From Streptomyces lincolnensis (GTDB lineage Bacteria > Actinomycetota > Actinomycetes > Streptomycetales > Streptomycetaceae): a stretch of 64,000 bases of DNA. The notes beneath the pieces are model-generated. The model did not search any database. It was not told where the DNA came from and saw nothing but the letters and a program-made list of their open reading frames with translations. The position numbers and the translations under genes were made by a program. This document shows, in pieces, positions 8,135 to 16,474 of the stretch. Location of the stretch: assembly GCF_001685355.1 (NCBI RefSeq), contig NZ_CP016438.1, positions 2,542,001-2,606,000 of the forward strand. The letters are read 5' to 3'. Each line of letters starts with the position of its first letter. Positions within the stretch are counted from its first letter, which is position 1.

Positions 8135-9187
8135 TCAGGGAGACAGGGCCTCCAGCAGGCGTTCGACGTCGTCGGATGTGTTGTACAGGTGGAAGGAGGC
8201 CCGCAGGTTGCCCGCGCGGTCGGAGACCTCGATGCCCGCCCGGCTCAGGTCGGGCTGGCGGTGGCCGAGGCGGGGCACCGAGACGATCGCCGAACCCGGG
8301 GCGGGCAGCGGTTCGTGGCCGAGCGCGGTGAGTCCCGTGCGGAAGCGGTCGGCGAGCGCGAGGTTGTGGGTGTGGATGGCGTGCACGCCCAGTTCCTCCA
8401 TGAGTTCGAGTGAGCTACGCGTTCCCGTGTAGGTGAACAGCGCGGGGCTCACGTCGAACCGCCGGGCCGAGTGGGCCAGTTCGGTGATCGGGCCGTAGCA
8501 GCTGTTCCAGGGTTCCTCGCCCGCGACCCAGCCGGCCAGCAGCGGTGTCAGGTCGCCGAAGTCCTCCGGCACGACGAGGAAGGCCGCGCCGTGCGGGGCC
8601 AGCAGCCACTTGAACGTCGTCGACACGGTGTAGTCGTAGGCGTTCGCGTCCATCGGCAGCCAGCCCGACGCCTGGGAGAAGTCCACGTAGGTGCGGGCGC
8701 CGTGGTCCTTGGCCGCCTCGCGGAGCGCGGGCAGGTCGGCGAGGCGGCCGTCGGCGGACTGGACTGCGCTGACCGCGACGAGTGCGGTGGTCCGGCGGAC
8801 GGATTCGGCGATCCGCTCCAGCGGGACCGTGCGTAGCTTGAGGTCGCCTCGGGCGTGGAACGGGTTCACCACGGAGGCGAAGTCGTCCTCCGCCGTGAGG
8901 ACTTCGGCACCCGGGGGCAGCGAGCCGGCGACCAGCGCGGACTGGCTGGAGACCGAGGCTCCCGCCGCGACCCGGGTGACCGGGACGCCGACGAGCCGGG
9001 CGAAGGCCGCCCGGGACGCCTCCACGTCGGCGAACAGGGGGTCCAGGGGGCCGCCCTCGGCTCGGATCATTGCGGCCTCGTGCAGCGCCGCCGTGGTGCG
9101 GGCCGGTAGGAGGCCGCTGCTCGCTGTGTTGAGGAAGGTGTTCTTCGGGGCGAACTCGGAACGGACGAGGCTCTCGAAGGTCTCCAT
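8135..9187 (-). CDS. Class V aminotransferase-fold PLP enzyme
   Basis: 350-residue fold-type I PLP enzyme of the isopenicillin N epimerase/cysteine desulfurase-like group. The likely PLP lysine is in YTVSTTFKWLLAPHGAAFLVV, with the cofactor-holding Asp in ARTYVDFSQASGWLPM and an N-terminal FLNTASSGLLPART typical of this subgroup. The ATG at 9187 gives a complete N-terminus. It ends 46 bp upstream of the sigma-factor start and may have its own promoter in the 117 bp before it. The reaction (desulfuration, epimerisation or elimination) cannot be told from the sequence. Confidence 0.75.
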   Translation of the reverse strand: METFESLVRSEFAPKNTFLNTASSGLLPARTTAALHEAAMIRAEGGPLDPLFADVEASRAAFARLVGVPVTRVAAGASVSSQSALVAGSLPPGAEVLTAEDDFASVVNPFHARGDLKLRTVPLERIAESVRRTTALVAVSAVQSADGRLADLPALREAAKDHGARTYVDFSQASGWLPMDANAYDYTVSTTFKWLLAPHGAAFLVVPEDFGDLTPLLAGWVAGEEPWNSCYGPITELAHSARRFDVSPALFTYTGTRSSLELMEELGVHAIHTHNLALADRFRTGLTALGHEPLPAPGSAIVSVPRLGHRQPDLSRAGIEVSDRAGNLRASFHLYNTSDDVERLLEALSP

Positions 9188-9304
9188 GGGACCACTGTGG
9201 GGGTCTGACTCTTCTCTCGTCTATTGCGAGTTTCTGCGTGGTTTCGCCAAGAGTTCCTTATACGTCCGTGCTGAGCTGGGGTCTTGGTGGGGGTGGCGTC
9301 TTCT

Positions 9305-10021
9305 TCAGTGCTGCGGGACCGCGCAGCCGTCGGGGCCGCAGGCCTCCGCGTCGGAGTCCTCGATCAGCTTGAGCGGGGGGCGTTCGCCCCAGGCCTGGGT
9401 GAGTGCGCGGGTGAAGACGTCGGTGGGCTGGGCGCCGGAGACGCCGAACTTGCGGTCCAGGACGAAGAAGGGGACGCCGGTGGCGCCGAGTTCTGCGGCC
9501 TCGCGCTCGTCCGTGCGGACGTCGTCCGCGTAGGCCGTGGGGTCGGTGAGGACCTTGCGGACGGTTGTTTCGTCGAGGCCGGCGGTGACGGCGAGTTCCA
9601 CGAGGCGGTCGTCGCCCTCGGAGAAGACGGAGCGCTCCTCGGCGAAGTTGGCCTGGTAGAGGAGCTGGATCAGCTCGTTCTGCTTACCGTGTTCCTTGGC
9701 GAGGTGGAGGAGCCTGTGCATGTCGAAGGTGTTGCCGTGGTCGCGGCCCTCGGTGCGGTACGCGAGGCCTTCGGCGGCGGCCTGTGTGCCCAGGTTCTCC
9801 TCGCCCGCGCGGGCCTGGGCCTCGCTCATGCCGTACTTCTTGGTGAGCATCTTGATCACGGGCTGGATGTCGCCCTTCGCACGGCCGGGGTCCAGCTCGA
9901 AGCTGCGGTGCACCACCTCGACGTGGTCGCGGTGCGGGAAGGCGGCCAGGGCCTTCTCGAAGCGGGCCTTGCCCACGTAGCACCAGGGGCAGGCGATGTC
10001 GCTCCAGATCTCGACGCGCAT
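9305..10021 (-). CDS. DsbA-family (FrnE-like) thiol oxidoreductase
   Basis: Cytoplasmic thioredoxin-fold protein of 238 residues with the active-site motif CPWC at residues 11-14 (MRVEIWSDIACPWCY), a long helical insertion, and the cis-Pro segment TGVPFFVLDRKFGVSGAQP. These are typical of FrnE/2-hydroxychromene isomerase-like DsbA proteins. I start at ATG 10021 because family members begin directly with the first beta strand; an upstream in-frame ATG at 10078 adds an unrelated basic peptide. The C-terminal tail CGPDGCAVPQH adds two cysteines, a feature seen in some actinobacterial members. It acts on cellular disulfides or xenobiotics; the substrate is unknown. Confidence 0.82.
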   Translation of the reverse strand: MRVEIWSDIACPWCYVGKARFEKALAAFPHRDHVEVVHRSFELDPGRAKGDIQPVIKMLTKKYGMSEAQARAGEENLGTQAAAEGLAYRTEGRDHGNTFDMHRLLHLAKEHGKQNELIQLLYQANFAEERSVFSEGDDRLVELAVTAGLDETTVRKVLTDPTAYADDVRTDEREAAELGATGVPFFVLDRKFGVSGAQPTDVFTRALTQAWGERPPLKLIEDSDAEACGPDGCAVPQH

Positions 10022-10180
10022 GTCTCGGCTCTCTCGGTCGTGCGGGTACGGAGGCTCCCTCCGCCGGTGGGTGAACATTCAAGCAGTCGTTGTTCATTCC
10101 CGGGCGTGATGCGATGCCTCGCGGCGCGCTGTGCGGCTTCGGTGGGGGCGGATGTAGCGCCCACGGTTGTGGGGTGGGTC

Positions 10181-10289
10181 GGGGCCGGGGCGGGGGGTCT
10201 CCGTCCTCGGTCCGGCGGTGCTGTGTCTCCTAGCTGTACTGCGTGTCGGACGCCGGACGCTGCGGGCGGACACCCCCCGCCCCGTCCCC
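10181..10289. other. Large two-stage stem-loop, possible terminator or structured RNA
   Basis: Outer arms 10181-10206 and 10264-10289 are complementary at 23 of 26 positions. An inner 8-bp stem pairs GTCCGGCG (10210-10217) with CGCCGGAC (10251-10258), leaving a 33-nt apical loop. Both flanking genes are on the minus strand, so it is 3' of the AraC-type gene and 5' of the DsbA-like gene. Confidence 0.5.
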
Positions 10290-10363
10290 TTACCGCCGTG
10301 GGCGGCCACAGCGCCCACCGCCCGGAGGGTGCCTCATGCCCAACGGCGGCTTTCCCTACCTAA

Positions 10364-10390
10364 GGGGCGCGGGGAACTGCGCGACCAGCC
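10364..10390 (+). repeat. GC-rich interspersed element, copy 1
   Basis: 27-nt element beginning GGGGCGCGGGGAACTG and ending GACCAGCC, identical over its whole length in five places in this window. This copy ends 28 bp from the stop codon of the GlxA-type regulator. Confidence 0.8.
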
Positions 10391-10418
10391 CCCACACGCC
10401 CGCAGACAACACACGACC

Positions 10419-11399
10419 TCACGCCGCGCCCCGCGAAACGCCCCGGTGACTGAACTGGGCTCGGTAGGCGGTCGGGGTCAGGCCAGTCCGGCGGACGAGG
10501 TGCGCGCGCAAAGAATCCGCCGTGCCGAGACCGCTGGTGTGGGCGATCTGGTCCATGGGGAGGGTGGTCGTTTCGAGGAGTTCCTTGGCGCGTTCGATGC
10601 GTTGGTGGAGGAGCCACTGGAGGGGGCTGACGCCGCTCTCGGCGTGGAAGCGGCGGGTGAGGGTGCGGACCGAGACGCCGGCGTGGCGGGCCAGGTCCGT
10701 GAGGGTGAGGGGCTTGTCGAGGTTGCGCATGGCCCAGGCGCGGGTGTCGGCGCAGGTGGTGCCGCGTTCGGGGGGCAGGGGGGTCAAGGTGAACTGGGTC
10801 TGGCCGCCGGGGCGGACGGGGGCGACCAGGGCGAGGCGGGCGACCTCGTTGGCCACGGCGGCGCCGTAGTCGGTGCGGATGATGTGGAGGCACAGGTCGA
10901 TGCCGGCCGCGTAGCCGGAGGCGGTGAGGTAGGGGCCGTCCTGGACGTAGAGGACGTCTCCGCACAGGTCGACGTCCGGGTATCGCCGGCGGAGTTCGTC
11001 GGCGTGGGCCCAGTACGTCGTGGCCTTGCGGCCCTGGAGCAGGCCCGCCTCGGCGAGTTGGAACGTGCCGGTGCACAGCGCGGCGATGCGCTTGCCGCCG
11101 GCCGCCGCCTCGCGGATGGCTGCCACGATCCGCGGGTCCGGTTCGTAGGGCGCTCCGGTGCCCGCCACCATCACCGTGTCCGCCTCGCCCAGGGCGTCGA
11201 GGCCGTGCCGTACCTGGAGGTCGAGGCCGGCGGAGGTGGGCAGGGGGCCCGTTTCGGCCGCGCAGATGATCACGTCGTAGCCCGGCTGGCCGTGGCTGAC
11301 GACCTTGCCGAAGAGCATCTCCGGGATCGCGAGGTTGAACATCGAGACGGGCGAGGGCGCGATGACGGCGACGCGGTGCGGTGTGGGTGGCTGGAGCAT
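10419..11399 (-). CDS. GlxA-family transcriptional regulator (DJ-1/PfpI plus AraC)
   Basis: 326 residues. The N-terminal half is a DJ-1/PfpI amidotransferase-like domain with the nucleophile-elbow motif AALCTGTFQLAEAGLL. The C-terminal quarter is an AraC/XylS helix-turn-helix pair (LTLTDLARHAGVSVRTLTRRFHAESGVSPLQWLLHQRIERAKELL). I begin at ATG 11399 because the preceding in-frame residues are Pro/Ser-rich shadow sequence and the ATG has GGAGG upstream in CCTCCGGAGG. It is divergent from the DHA2 exporter with a 70-bp gap, so it probably controls that exporter and itself. Confidence 0.85.
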   Translation of the reverse strand: MLQPPTPHRVAVIAPSPVSMFNLAIPEMLFGKVVSHGQPGYDVIICAAETGPLPTSAGLDLQVRHGLDALGEADTVMVAGTGAPYEPDPRIVAAIREAAAGGKRIAALCTGTFQLAEAGLLQGRKATTYWAHADELRRRYPDVDLCGDVLYVQDGPYLTASGYAAGIDLCLHIIRTDYGAAVANEVARLALVAPVRPGGQTQFTLTPLPPERGTTCADTRAWAMRNLDKPLTLTDLARHAGVSVRTLTRRFHAESGVSPLQWLLHQRIERAKELLETTTLPMDQIAHTSGLGTADSLRAHLVRRTGLTPTAYRAQFSHRGVSRGAA

Positions 11400-11469
11400 G
11401 GCCAGAACCTCCGGAGGTGTGGCGTTCCGGCCACTACTGTACGGCGGCGATGATCCGCAGGATGGGGGC

Positions 11470-12852
11470 ATGTCAACCAACGGGACTGTTCTCGGTGGCG
11501 AACTCGCCGCTCCCGGGCGTGGGTCGGGGTCCAGGACGCCCTCGCCCGCGCTCACCCTCGCCGCCGCTCTTCTGGGCTTCGCGCTGATCTGCCTCGACGC
11601 CTCCGTGGTGAACGTGGCGCTGCCCGCGATCGGATCCTCCTTCGGCAGCGGGATGTCCGGACTCCAGTGGGTGGTGGACGCCTACACGCTGGCCTTCGCC
11701 TCGCTGATGCTCTCCACCGGGGCGTTCTCGGACCGGGTGGGGGCCAGCCGTGCCTATGTGCTCGGGACGGTCGTGTTCACGCTCGCCTCGGTGGCCTGCG
11801 GGCTGGCGCCGAATCTACCGACGCTGGTCGCGGCGCGGGTGGTGCAGGGCGTGGCCGCCGCCGCCGTGCTGCCCGCTTCGCTGGCCCTGGTGCGCCAGGC
11901 CTACACCGATCCGGCGCGACGGGCCCGTGCCGTCGCGTTGTGGGCGGCCGGTGGGTCGGTCGCCGTGGCCCTGGGGCCAGTGGTGGGTGGTGCGCTGACC
12001 ACGGCCTGGGACTGGCGCGGGATCTTCTTCGTCAATGTGCCGGTGGGGGTGGTGATCCTGGTCCTGCTCGTGCGCGCCCCGCGCTCGGAGCGGCGTCCGG
12101 CGCCGCTGGACCTGCCCGGTCAGGTGACGGCGGTGCTCGCCCTCACGGGCGTGGCGTTCGCGGTGATCGAGGGCGGTACGGCGGGCTGGGCGGCGTTGGC
12201 GGTCGCTGTCGTGGCGGGCGTGGCGTTCCTGCGGATCGAGGCACGCAGTCCGCATCCGGTGGTGCCCCTTGATCTTTTCCGCAACCGGACGGTGACCGCC
12301 GCGGTCTCCGCCGGGGCGGCGGTGAGCGTCGCTTTCTACAGCCTGGTGTTCGTCTTCTCGCTGTTCTTCCAGCAGGTGCAGGGGCGCTCCGCGCTGTACG
12401 CGGGCCTGCTGTTCCTGCCCATGACCGGGCTGATCGCCGTGACCAACGTGGTGGCCGGCAAGCTCGCCGGCCGGTACGGGCCCCGGCTGCCCATGCTGGT
12501 GGGGCAGGCCCTGGCCGTCGTAGGACTGCTGGTGCTGTTGTCCGTCGACACCGGCACGCCCTCGGCCCTGGTGGCCGTGCTCCTGGTGCCGATGGCCCTC
12601 GGGTGTGCCCTGACGGTGCCGCCGCTGACCGCGGCCATGATGGATGCCGTCCCCGCCGAACGGGCGGGTCTCGCGGCCGGCGTGCTCAACGCGGCACGCC
12701 AGGTGGCGGGAGGTCTCGGGATCGCCGCCTTCGGGGCGCTGGTGTCCGACGGGTTCGTCGGGGGGATGCGGCTGAGCCTGGTGATCAGCGCGGGACTGCT
12801 CGCGGTGACGTTCGCGCTCAGCTGCCGTCTCGGAGGTCGTCCGGCCAGCTAG
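11470..12852 (+). CDS. MFS drug-type exporter, DHA2 (14-TM) family
   Basis: 460-residue integral membrane transporter with about 14 hydrophobic segments. Motif A-like sequence is in AFSDRVGASRAYVLG, and the motif C region is in ALGPVVGGALTTAWDWRGIFFVNVPVGV, hallmarks of proton-coupled EmrB/QacA-type efflux. The ATG at 11470 follows GGATGGGGG. It is divergent from the GlxA-type regulator. Its 3' end overlaps the convergent DUF1349 gene by 35 bp. The exported compound is unknown. Confidence 0.88.
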   Translation: MSTNGTVLGGELAAPGRGSGSRTPSPALTLAAALLGFALICLDASVVNVALPAIGSSFGSGMSGLQWVVDAYTLAFASLMLSTGAFSDRVGASRAYVLGTVVFTLASVACGLAPNLPTLVAARVVQGVAAAAVLPASLALVRQAYTDPARRARAVALWAAGGSVAVALGPVVGGALTTAWDWRGIFFVNVPVGVVILVLLVRAPRSERRPAPLDLPGQVTAVLALTGVAFAVIEGGTAGWAALAVAVVAGVAFLRIEARSPHPVVPLDLFRNRTVTAAVSAGAAVSVAFYSLVFVFSLFFQQVQGRSALYAGLLFLPMTGLIAVTNVVAGKLAGRYGPRLPMLVGQALAVVGLLVLLSVDTGTPSALVAVLLVPMALGCALTVPPLTAAMMDAVPAERAGLAAGVLNAARQVAGGLGIAAFGALVSDGFVGGMRLSLVISAGLLAVTFALSCRLGGRPAS

Positions 12853-13426
12853 GGCGGTACTCGATGTGGTCGTACGTCACCACACAGCCCTCCCCCATCG
12901 GCGACTGCGTCATGAAGCCGACCAGGGCGGCCCCGGTCTCCTTCTCCTCCCCCAGCGTGAACAGCCGGACGAAGGTCCACCGTTCGCCGTCGCGAGAGGC
13001 GTGGAAGGCTATCGCGCGGCCGGTCCGGCTCATCCGCAGCCACACCGAACTCCCCTCGACCGTCCAGGAGTTGGCGTCGTCGGAGTGTCCCCGGGTGACG
13101 ACGGTGCAGACCGTCGCCACATCCGGGGAGTACTCCAGACAGAGCTTCGCCCACGCCCGCTCGGCCACATGGACGTAGAGCGACCCGGCGTCGAACGACG
13201 CCCCGAACCCCACCGTGACCCGCGCGATCAGCTGGAAATCCCCCTCCGGCGCCCCGAGCAGCCGGGGCGCGTCGGACACGGGGTCCAGCCCTTCCCCGCT
13301 CGGCGGCACAAACCGATCCTGCCGAGACCCCGCCCAGCCACTCAGCACCCCGTCCTCGTACAACCAGTGGCCGTCCGGCCCGTACGTACGCAGGGGGAAG
13401 GGCAGTTCGGGAAGTTCCAGATCCAT
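12818..13426 (-). CDS. DUF1349 (concanavalin-like) protein
   Basis: 202 residues, no signal peptide. Sequence such as FQLIARVTVGFGASFDAGSLYVHVAERAW, LCLEYSPD and WLRMSRTGRAIAFHASRDGERW matches the DUF1349 beta-sandwich group, whose yeast relative is called regulator of enolase 1. The fold resembles carbohydrate-binding lectin-like domains, but no enzymatic function is established. Its stop lies inside the convergent exporter gene. A GC-rich repeat copy sits upstream at 13461. Confidence 0.75.
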   Translation of the reverse strand: MDLELPELPFPLRTYGPDGHWLYEDGVLSGWAGSRQDRFVPPSGEGLDPVSDAPRLLGAPEGDFQLIARVTVGFGASFDAGSLYVHVAERAWAKLCLEYSPDVATVCTVVTRGHSDDANSWTVEGSSVWLRMSRTGRAIAFHASRDGERWTFVRLFTLGEEKETGAALVGFMTQSPMGEGCVVTYDHIEYRPSWPDDLRDGS

Positions 13427-13460
13427 TGCGTCATGCTCTCAGGTCCAGCGAAGCCCCCTA

Positions 13461-13487
13461 GGGGCGCGGGGAACTGCGCGACCAGCC
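13461..13487 (+). repeat. GC-rich interspersed element, copy 2
   Basis: Same 27-nt element as copy 1. It is preceded by CCCCCTA, so the 5' end forms the palindrome CCCCTAGGGG. It lies 44 bp downstream of the semialdehyde dehydrogenase stop. Confidence 0.8.
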
Positions 13488-13531
13488 AACAACCGGCCCG
13501 CAGCCCGCGAACAGCCCGCACCCCTACGGAG

Positions 13532-15091
13532 TTACCGCTCCAGCCGCCCGTTGAACCGCCGCGGCAGCCCCAGCGGATTGCCATCCCTCAGCTCCGCCGG
13601 CAGCAGTGCCTGAGGCGCGTTCTGGTACGCGACCGGCCGCAGCCACCGCTCGATGGCCGTGCCGCCGACGGACGTCGACGTGGAGGTCGTGGCCGGGTAC
13701 GGCCCGCCGTGGTGCTGGGCCGGTGCCACGGCCACACCCGTGGGCCAGCCGTTGACCAGGACACGCCCCGCGAGCGGGGTCAGTTCCGCCAGGATCTCCG
13801 CGCCGCGGCCCTCGCCGGCCGCCTCCTCGTCGGAGAGCTGGACCGTCGCGGTGAGGTTGCCCGGGAGACGGGACAGTACGCCGCGGACCTCGTTCTCGTC
13901 GTCGTAGCGGGCGACCACGGTCACCGGGCCGAAGCACTCCTCCAGGAGGAGGTCGTGCTCGCCCTCCTGGGCCAGCCTGGCGGCCGGCACGGTGAGGAAG
14001 CCGGGGCTGACGGTGTGCTCGCCGCCCGCGCCCGGGGTCACCGGCGAGTCCACGTCGGGCAGGCCGGTTCGCTCGGCGACGCCCGCGATGAAGTTGTCGC
14101 GCATGCGGTGGTCGAGGAGCACGCCCGCGTCGGTGTCGCTGACGGCGGCCGTCAGGGACTTGACCAGGCCGTCGCCCGCCTCGCCGGACGGCACGAGGAC
14201 CAGGCCCGGCTTGACGCAGAACTGGCCGACACCGAGGGTCATGGAGCCGGCCAGGCCCGCCCCGATCGCCTCGGCGCGCTCGGTGGCGGCGGCCTCCGTG
14301 ACGACGACGGGGTTCAGCGAGCCGAGCTCGCCGTGGAACGGGATCGGCACCGGACGGGCCGCGGCCGCGTCGAACAGGGCGCGGCCACCGCGGATGGAGC
14401 CGGTGAAGCCGGCCGCGGAGACCAGCGGGTGCTTGATCAGCTCGATGCCCGCCTCGAAGCCGTGCACGAGCCCGATGACGCCCTCGGGGATGCCGTGCGC
14501 GGCGGCGGCCCGGCGCAGGACGGACGCGACCAGCTCGGACAGGCCCGGGTGGTCGGGGTGGGCCTTGACGACGACCGGGCAGCCAGCACCCAGCGCGCTC
14601 GCCGTGTCGCCGCCGGCGACGGAGAAGGCGAAGGGGAAGTTCGAGGCCGAGTAGACGGCGACGACGCCCAGCGGGACCTTGTAGCGGCGCAGGTCCGGGA
14701 TGGGCGGGGTCGCGGTGTCGTCGGGATGGTTGATCACGACGTCGAGGAAGGCGCCCTCGTCGACGATGTCCGCGAAGGCCCGCAGCTGGAAGCAGGTGCG
14801 GGCGAGTTCTCCGGTGAGGCGGACCGGACCGAGCGCGGTCTCGGCGTCGGCGGCCTCGACGAGGTGGTCCTTGGACGCCTCCAGGCCGTCGGCGGCGGCG
14901 CGCAGGAAGGCGGCCCGCACGGCGCGGTCCGCGAGCGAGGCGCGCGCGTCGTGCGCGGCGCGGACGGCCGCGTCCACCTCCTGGGCTGTGGCCTCCACCG
15001 CAACCTGTTCCCGCTGCTTCCCGGTTCGGGGGTCGACACTCCAGACTGGTGCTGCTGCCACCGCAGGTCCCTCCACGTATAACTGGGTCAT
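13532..15091 (-). CDS. Alpha-ketoglutaric semialdehyde (2,5-dioxovalerate) dehydrogenase (TTA at codon 4)
   Basis: Oxidises 2-oxoglutarate semialdehyde to 2-oxoglutarate with NAD(P)+, the last step of oxidative uronate and pentose catabolism. The 519-residue aldehyde dehydrogenase has catalytic Cys292 in VGQFCVKPG and the general-base Glu255 in FHGELGSLNPV. The segments NFPFAFSVAGGDTASALGAG and GFTGSIRGGRALFD are diagnostic of the KGSADH subgroup. Codon 4 is TTA (15080-15082), predicting bldA dependence. It is divergent from an IclR regulator, its likely controller. It sits 40 kb from the dehydratase and dehydrogenase that would feed it. Subfamily assignment is by motif recall. Confidence 0.87.
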   Translation of the reverse strand: MTQLYVEGPAVAAAPVWSVDPRTGKQREQVAVEATAQEVDAAVRAAHDARASLADRAVRAAFLRAAADGLEASKDHLVEAADAETALGPVRLTGELARTCFQLRAFADIVDEGAFLDVVINHPDDTATPPIPDLRRYKVPLGVVAVYSASNFPFAFSVAGGDTASALGAGCPVVVKAHPDHPGLSELVASVLRRAAAAHGIPEGVIGLVHGFEAGIELIKHPLVSAAGFTGSIRGGRALFDAAAARPVPIPFHGELGSLNPVVVTEAAATERAEAIGAGLAGSMTLGVGQFCVKPGLVLVPSGEAGDGLVKSLTAAVSDTDAGVLLDHRMRDNFIAGVAERTGLPDVDSPVTPGAGGEHTVSPGFLTVPAARLAQEGEHDLLLEECFGPVTVVARYDDENEVRGVLSRLPGNLTATVQLSDEEAAGEGRGAEILAELTPLAGRVLVNGWPTGVAVAPAQHHGGPYPATTSTSTSVGGTAIERWLRPVAYQNAPQALLPAELRDGNPLGLPRRFNGRLER

Positions 15092-15102
15092 TCACCAGGG
15101 TC

Positions 15103-15118
15103 GTTCGATATGCTGAAC
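15103..15118. promoter_or_regulatory. Putative IclR operator between the divergent genes
   Basis: GTTC-N8-GAAC (15103-15118) is a short dyad in the 91-bp gap between the dehydrogenase and the IclR gene. The octamer ATATGCTG inside it recurs at 15136-15143, 28 bp away, so there may be two adjacent half-sites. The gap is much AT-richer than its flanks. Confidence 0.4.
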
Positions 15119-15182
15119 ACTGTCTCTGATGATGAATATGCTGTTGGAGACTATTTCCCGTCGAACGAAGGGGTCAAGGGCG

Positions 15183-15956
15183 ATGTCGGCTGGCGAGACG
15201 GCGGGCGGGGCGCAGGTCAAGTCCGCGGTACGGACGGTTGAGCTGCTGGAATACTTCGCCGGACGCCCCGGTATGCACTCCCTCGCGGCGGTCCAGGAGG
15301 CCGTCGGATATCCCAAGTCCAGTCTCTACATGCTGCTCCGCACGCTGGTGGAGCTGGGCTGGGTGGAGACCGACGCGACGGGCACGCGGTACGGCATCGG
15401 GGTGCGGGCGCTGCTGGTCGGCACGTCGTACATCGACGGTGACGAGGTGGTCGCGGCGGCCCGGCCGACCCTGGACCGGCTGTCGGACGACACGACCGAG
15501 ACCATCCACCTGGCGCGTCTGGACGGCACGAACGTGGTCTACCTGGCCACCCGCCAGTCCCAGCACTATCTGCGCCCCTTCACCCGGGTCGGCCGCCGGC
15601 TGCCGGCGCACTCCACCTCCCTGGGCAAGGCGCTGCTGAGCACCTACTCCGACGAGCAGGTCCGCAAGATGCTCCCGGAGACGCTGCCCGCGCTCACCGA
15701 GCACACGATCACCGACCGGGAGAAGCTGATCGAGGAACTGCACCAGATCCGGGAGCAGGGCTTCTCCGTGGACCGCGAGGAGAACACGCTGGGGCTGCGC
15801 TGCTTCGGTGTGGCGATCCCGTACCGCACGCCCGCGCGGGACGCGATCAGCTGCTCGGTGCCGGTGGCGCGGCTGACGCCCGCGCACGAGCAGATGGTGA
15901 AGGACGCGTTGTTCGACGCACGGGACCGGCTGACACTGGCCACCCGTAGGCTCTGA
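15183..15956 (+). CDS. IclR-family transcriptional regulator
   Basis: 257 residues. The N-terminal winged helix (VKSAVRTVELLEYFAGRPGMHSLAAVQEAVGYPKSSLYMLLRTLVELGWV) is followed by the IclR effector-binding domain with the typical LPAHSTSLGKALLS and ISCSVPVARLTPAH segments. I prefer ATG 15183 with AAGGGGTCAAGGG ahead of it; an ATG at 15129 in the same frame adds 18 residues unlike the family. Divergence from the semialdehyde dehydrogenase suggests control by a uronate or pentonate pathway intermediate; the effector is unknown. Confidence 0.88.
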   Translation: MSAGETAGGAQVKSAVRTVELLEYFAGRPGMHSLAAVQEAVGYPKSSLYMLLRTLVELGWVETDATGTRYGIGVRALLVGTSYIDGDEVVAAARPTLDRLSDDTTETIHLARLDGTNVVYLATRQSQHYLRPFTRVGRRLPAHSTSLGKALLSTYSDEQVRKMLPETLPALTEHTITDREKLIEELHQIREQGFSVDREENTLGLRCFGVAIPYRTPARDAISCSVPVARLTPAHEQMVKDALFDARDRLTLATRRL

Positions 15957-15959
15957 GGC

Positions 15960-16430
15960 ATGCAGATCGTCCTTCGTGAGGTCCATGACAGCGACCTGCC
16001 GGTCTTCTTCCGGCAGATGAACGATCCCGAGGCCCTGCGCATGGCGGCCTTCACCCCCAAGGATCCCGCCGACCGGGACGCCTTCGAGGCCCACTGGAAG
16101 CGCAACCGCGCGTCGGACGCGGTCCTGCGGACGGTCCTGGCCGACGGTGACGTGGTGGGCAGCGCGGCGGTCTACGGCGAGCCCGGCGAGCGTGAGGTGA
16201 CCTACTGGGTCGACCGCGCGTACTGGGGCCGGGGCATCGCCACGGCGGCGCTGCGCGCGCTGCTCGACGAGGTGCCCGAACGGCCGCTGTACGCCCGGGC
16301 GGCCGCCGACAACACCGGTTCGTGGCGCGTCCTGGAGAAGTGCGGCTTCCGTCTGACGGCACGGGCGAGCGGTTACGCCAACGCCCGGGGCGAGGAGATC
16401 GACGAGGTCGTACTGGTGTTGGAGGGCTGA
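15960..16430 (+). CDS. GNAT-family N-acetyltransferase (RimJ/RimL-like)
   Basis: 156 residues with the acetyl-CoA binding signature in VTYWVDRAYWGRGIATAALRALL and the RimJ/RimL-type C-terminal element NTGSWRVLEKCGFRL. It starts 3 bp after the IclR stop, so it is probably cotranscribed, but nothing ties it functionally to sugar-acid use. The substrate could be a protein N-terminus, an amino acid or a drug. Confidence 0.85.
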   Translation: MQIVLREVHDSDLPVFFRQMNDPEALRMAAFTPKDPADRDAFEAHWKRNRASDAVLRTVLADGDVVGSAAVYGEPGEREVTYWVDRAYWGRGIATAALRALLDEVPERPLYARAAADNTGSWRVLEKCGFRLTARASGYANARGEEIDEVVLVLEG

Positions 16431-16474
16431 GGAGCCTCGGTCCCGAGCGGGTCGGAAGCCCTGGGGAGGGCGGC

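Larger units (their letters stand above)
10022..10418. other. 397-bp gene-free interval with stem-loop and interspersed repeat
   Basis: No reading frame here looks coding. The left part must hold the promoter of the DsbA-like gene. The middle contains the large stem-loop at 10181-10289. The right end contains one copy of the recurring GC-rich element at 10364-10390, close to the stop of the AraC-type regulator. Confidence 0.6.

Noticed and set aside
13524..15095. 523-codon frame on the same strand as the semialdehyde dehydrogenase
   Set aside because: Arg/Pro/Gly-rich out-of-frame translation; the neighbouring frame carries the catalytic motifs.
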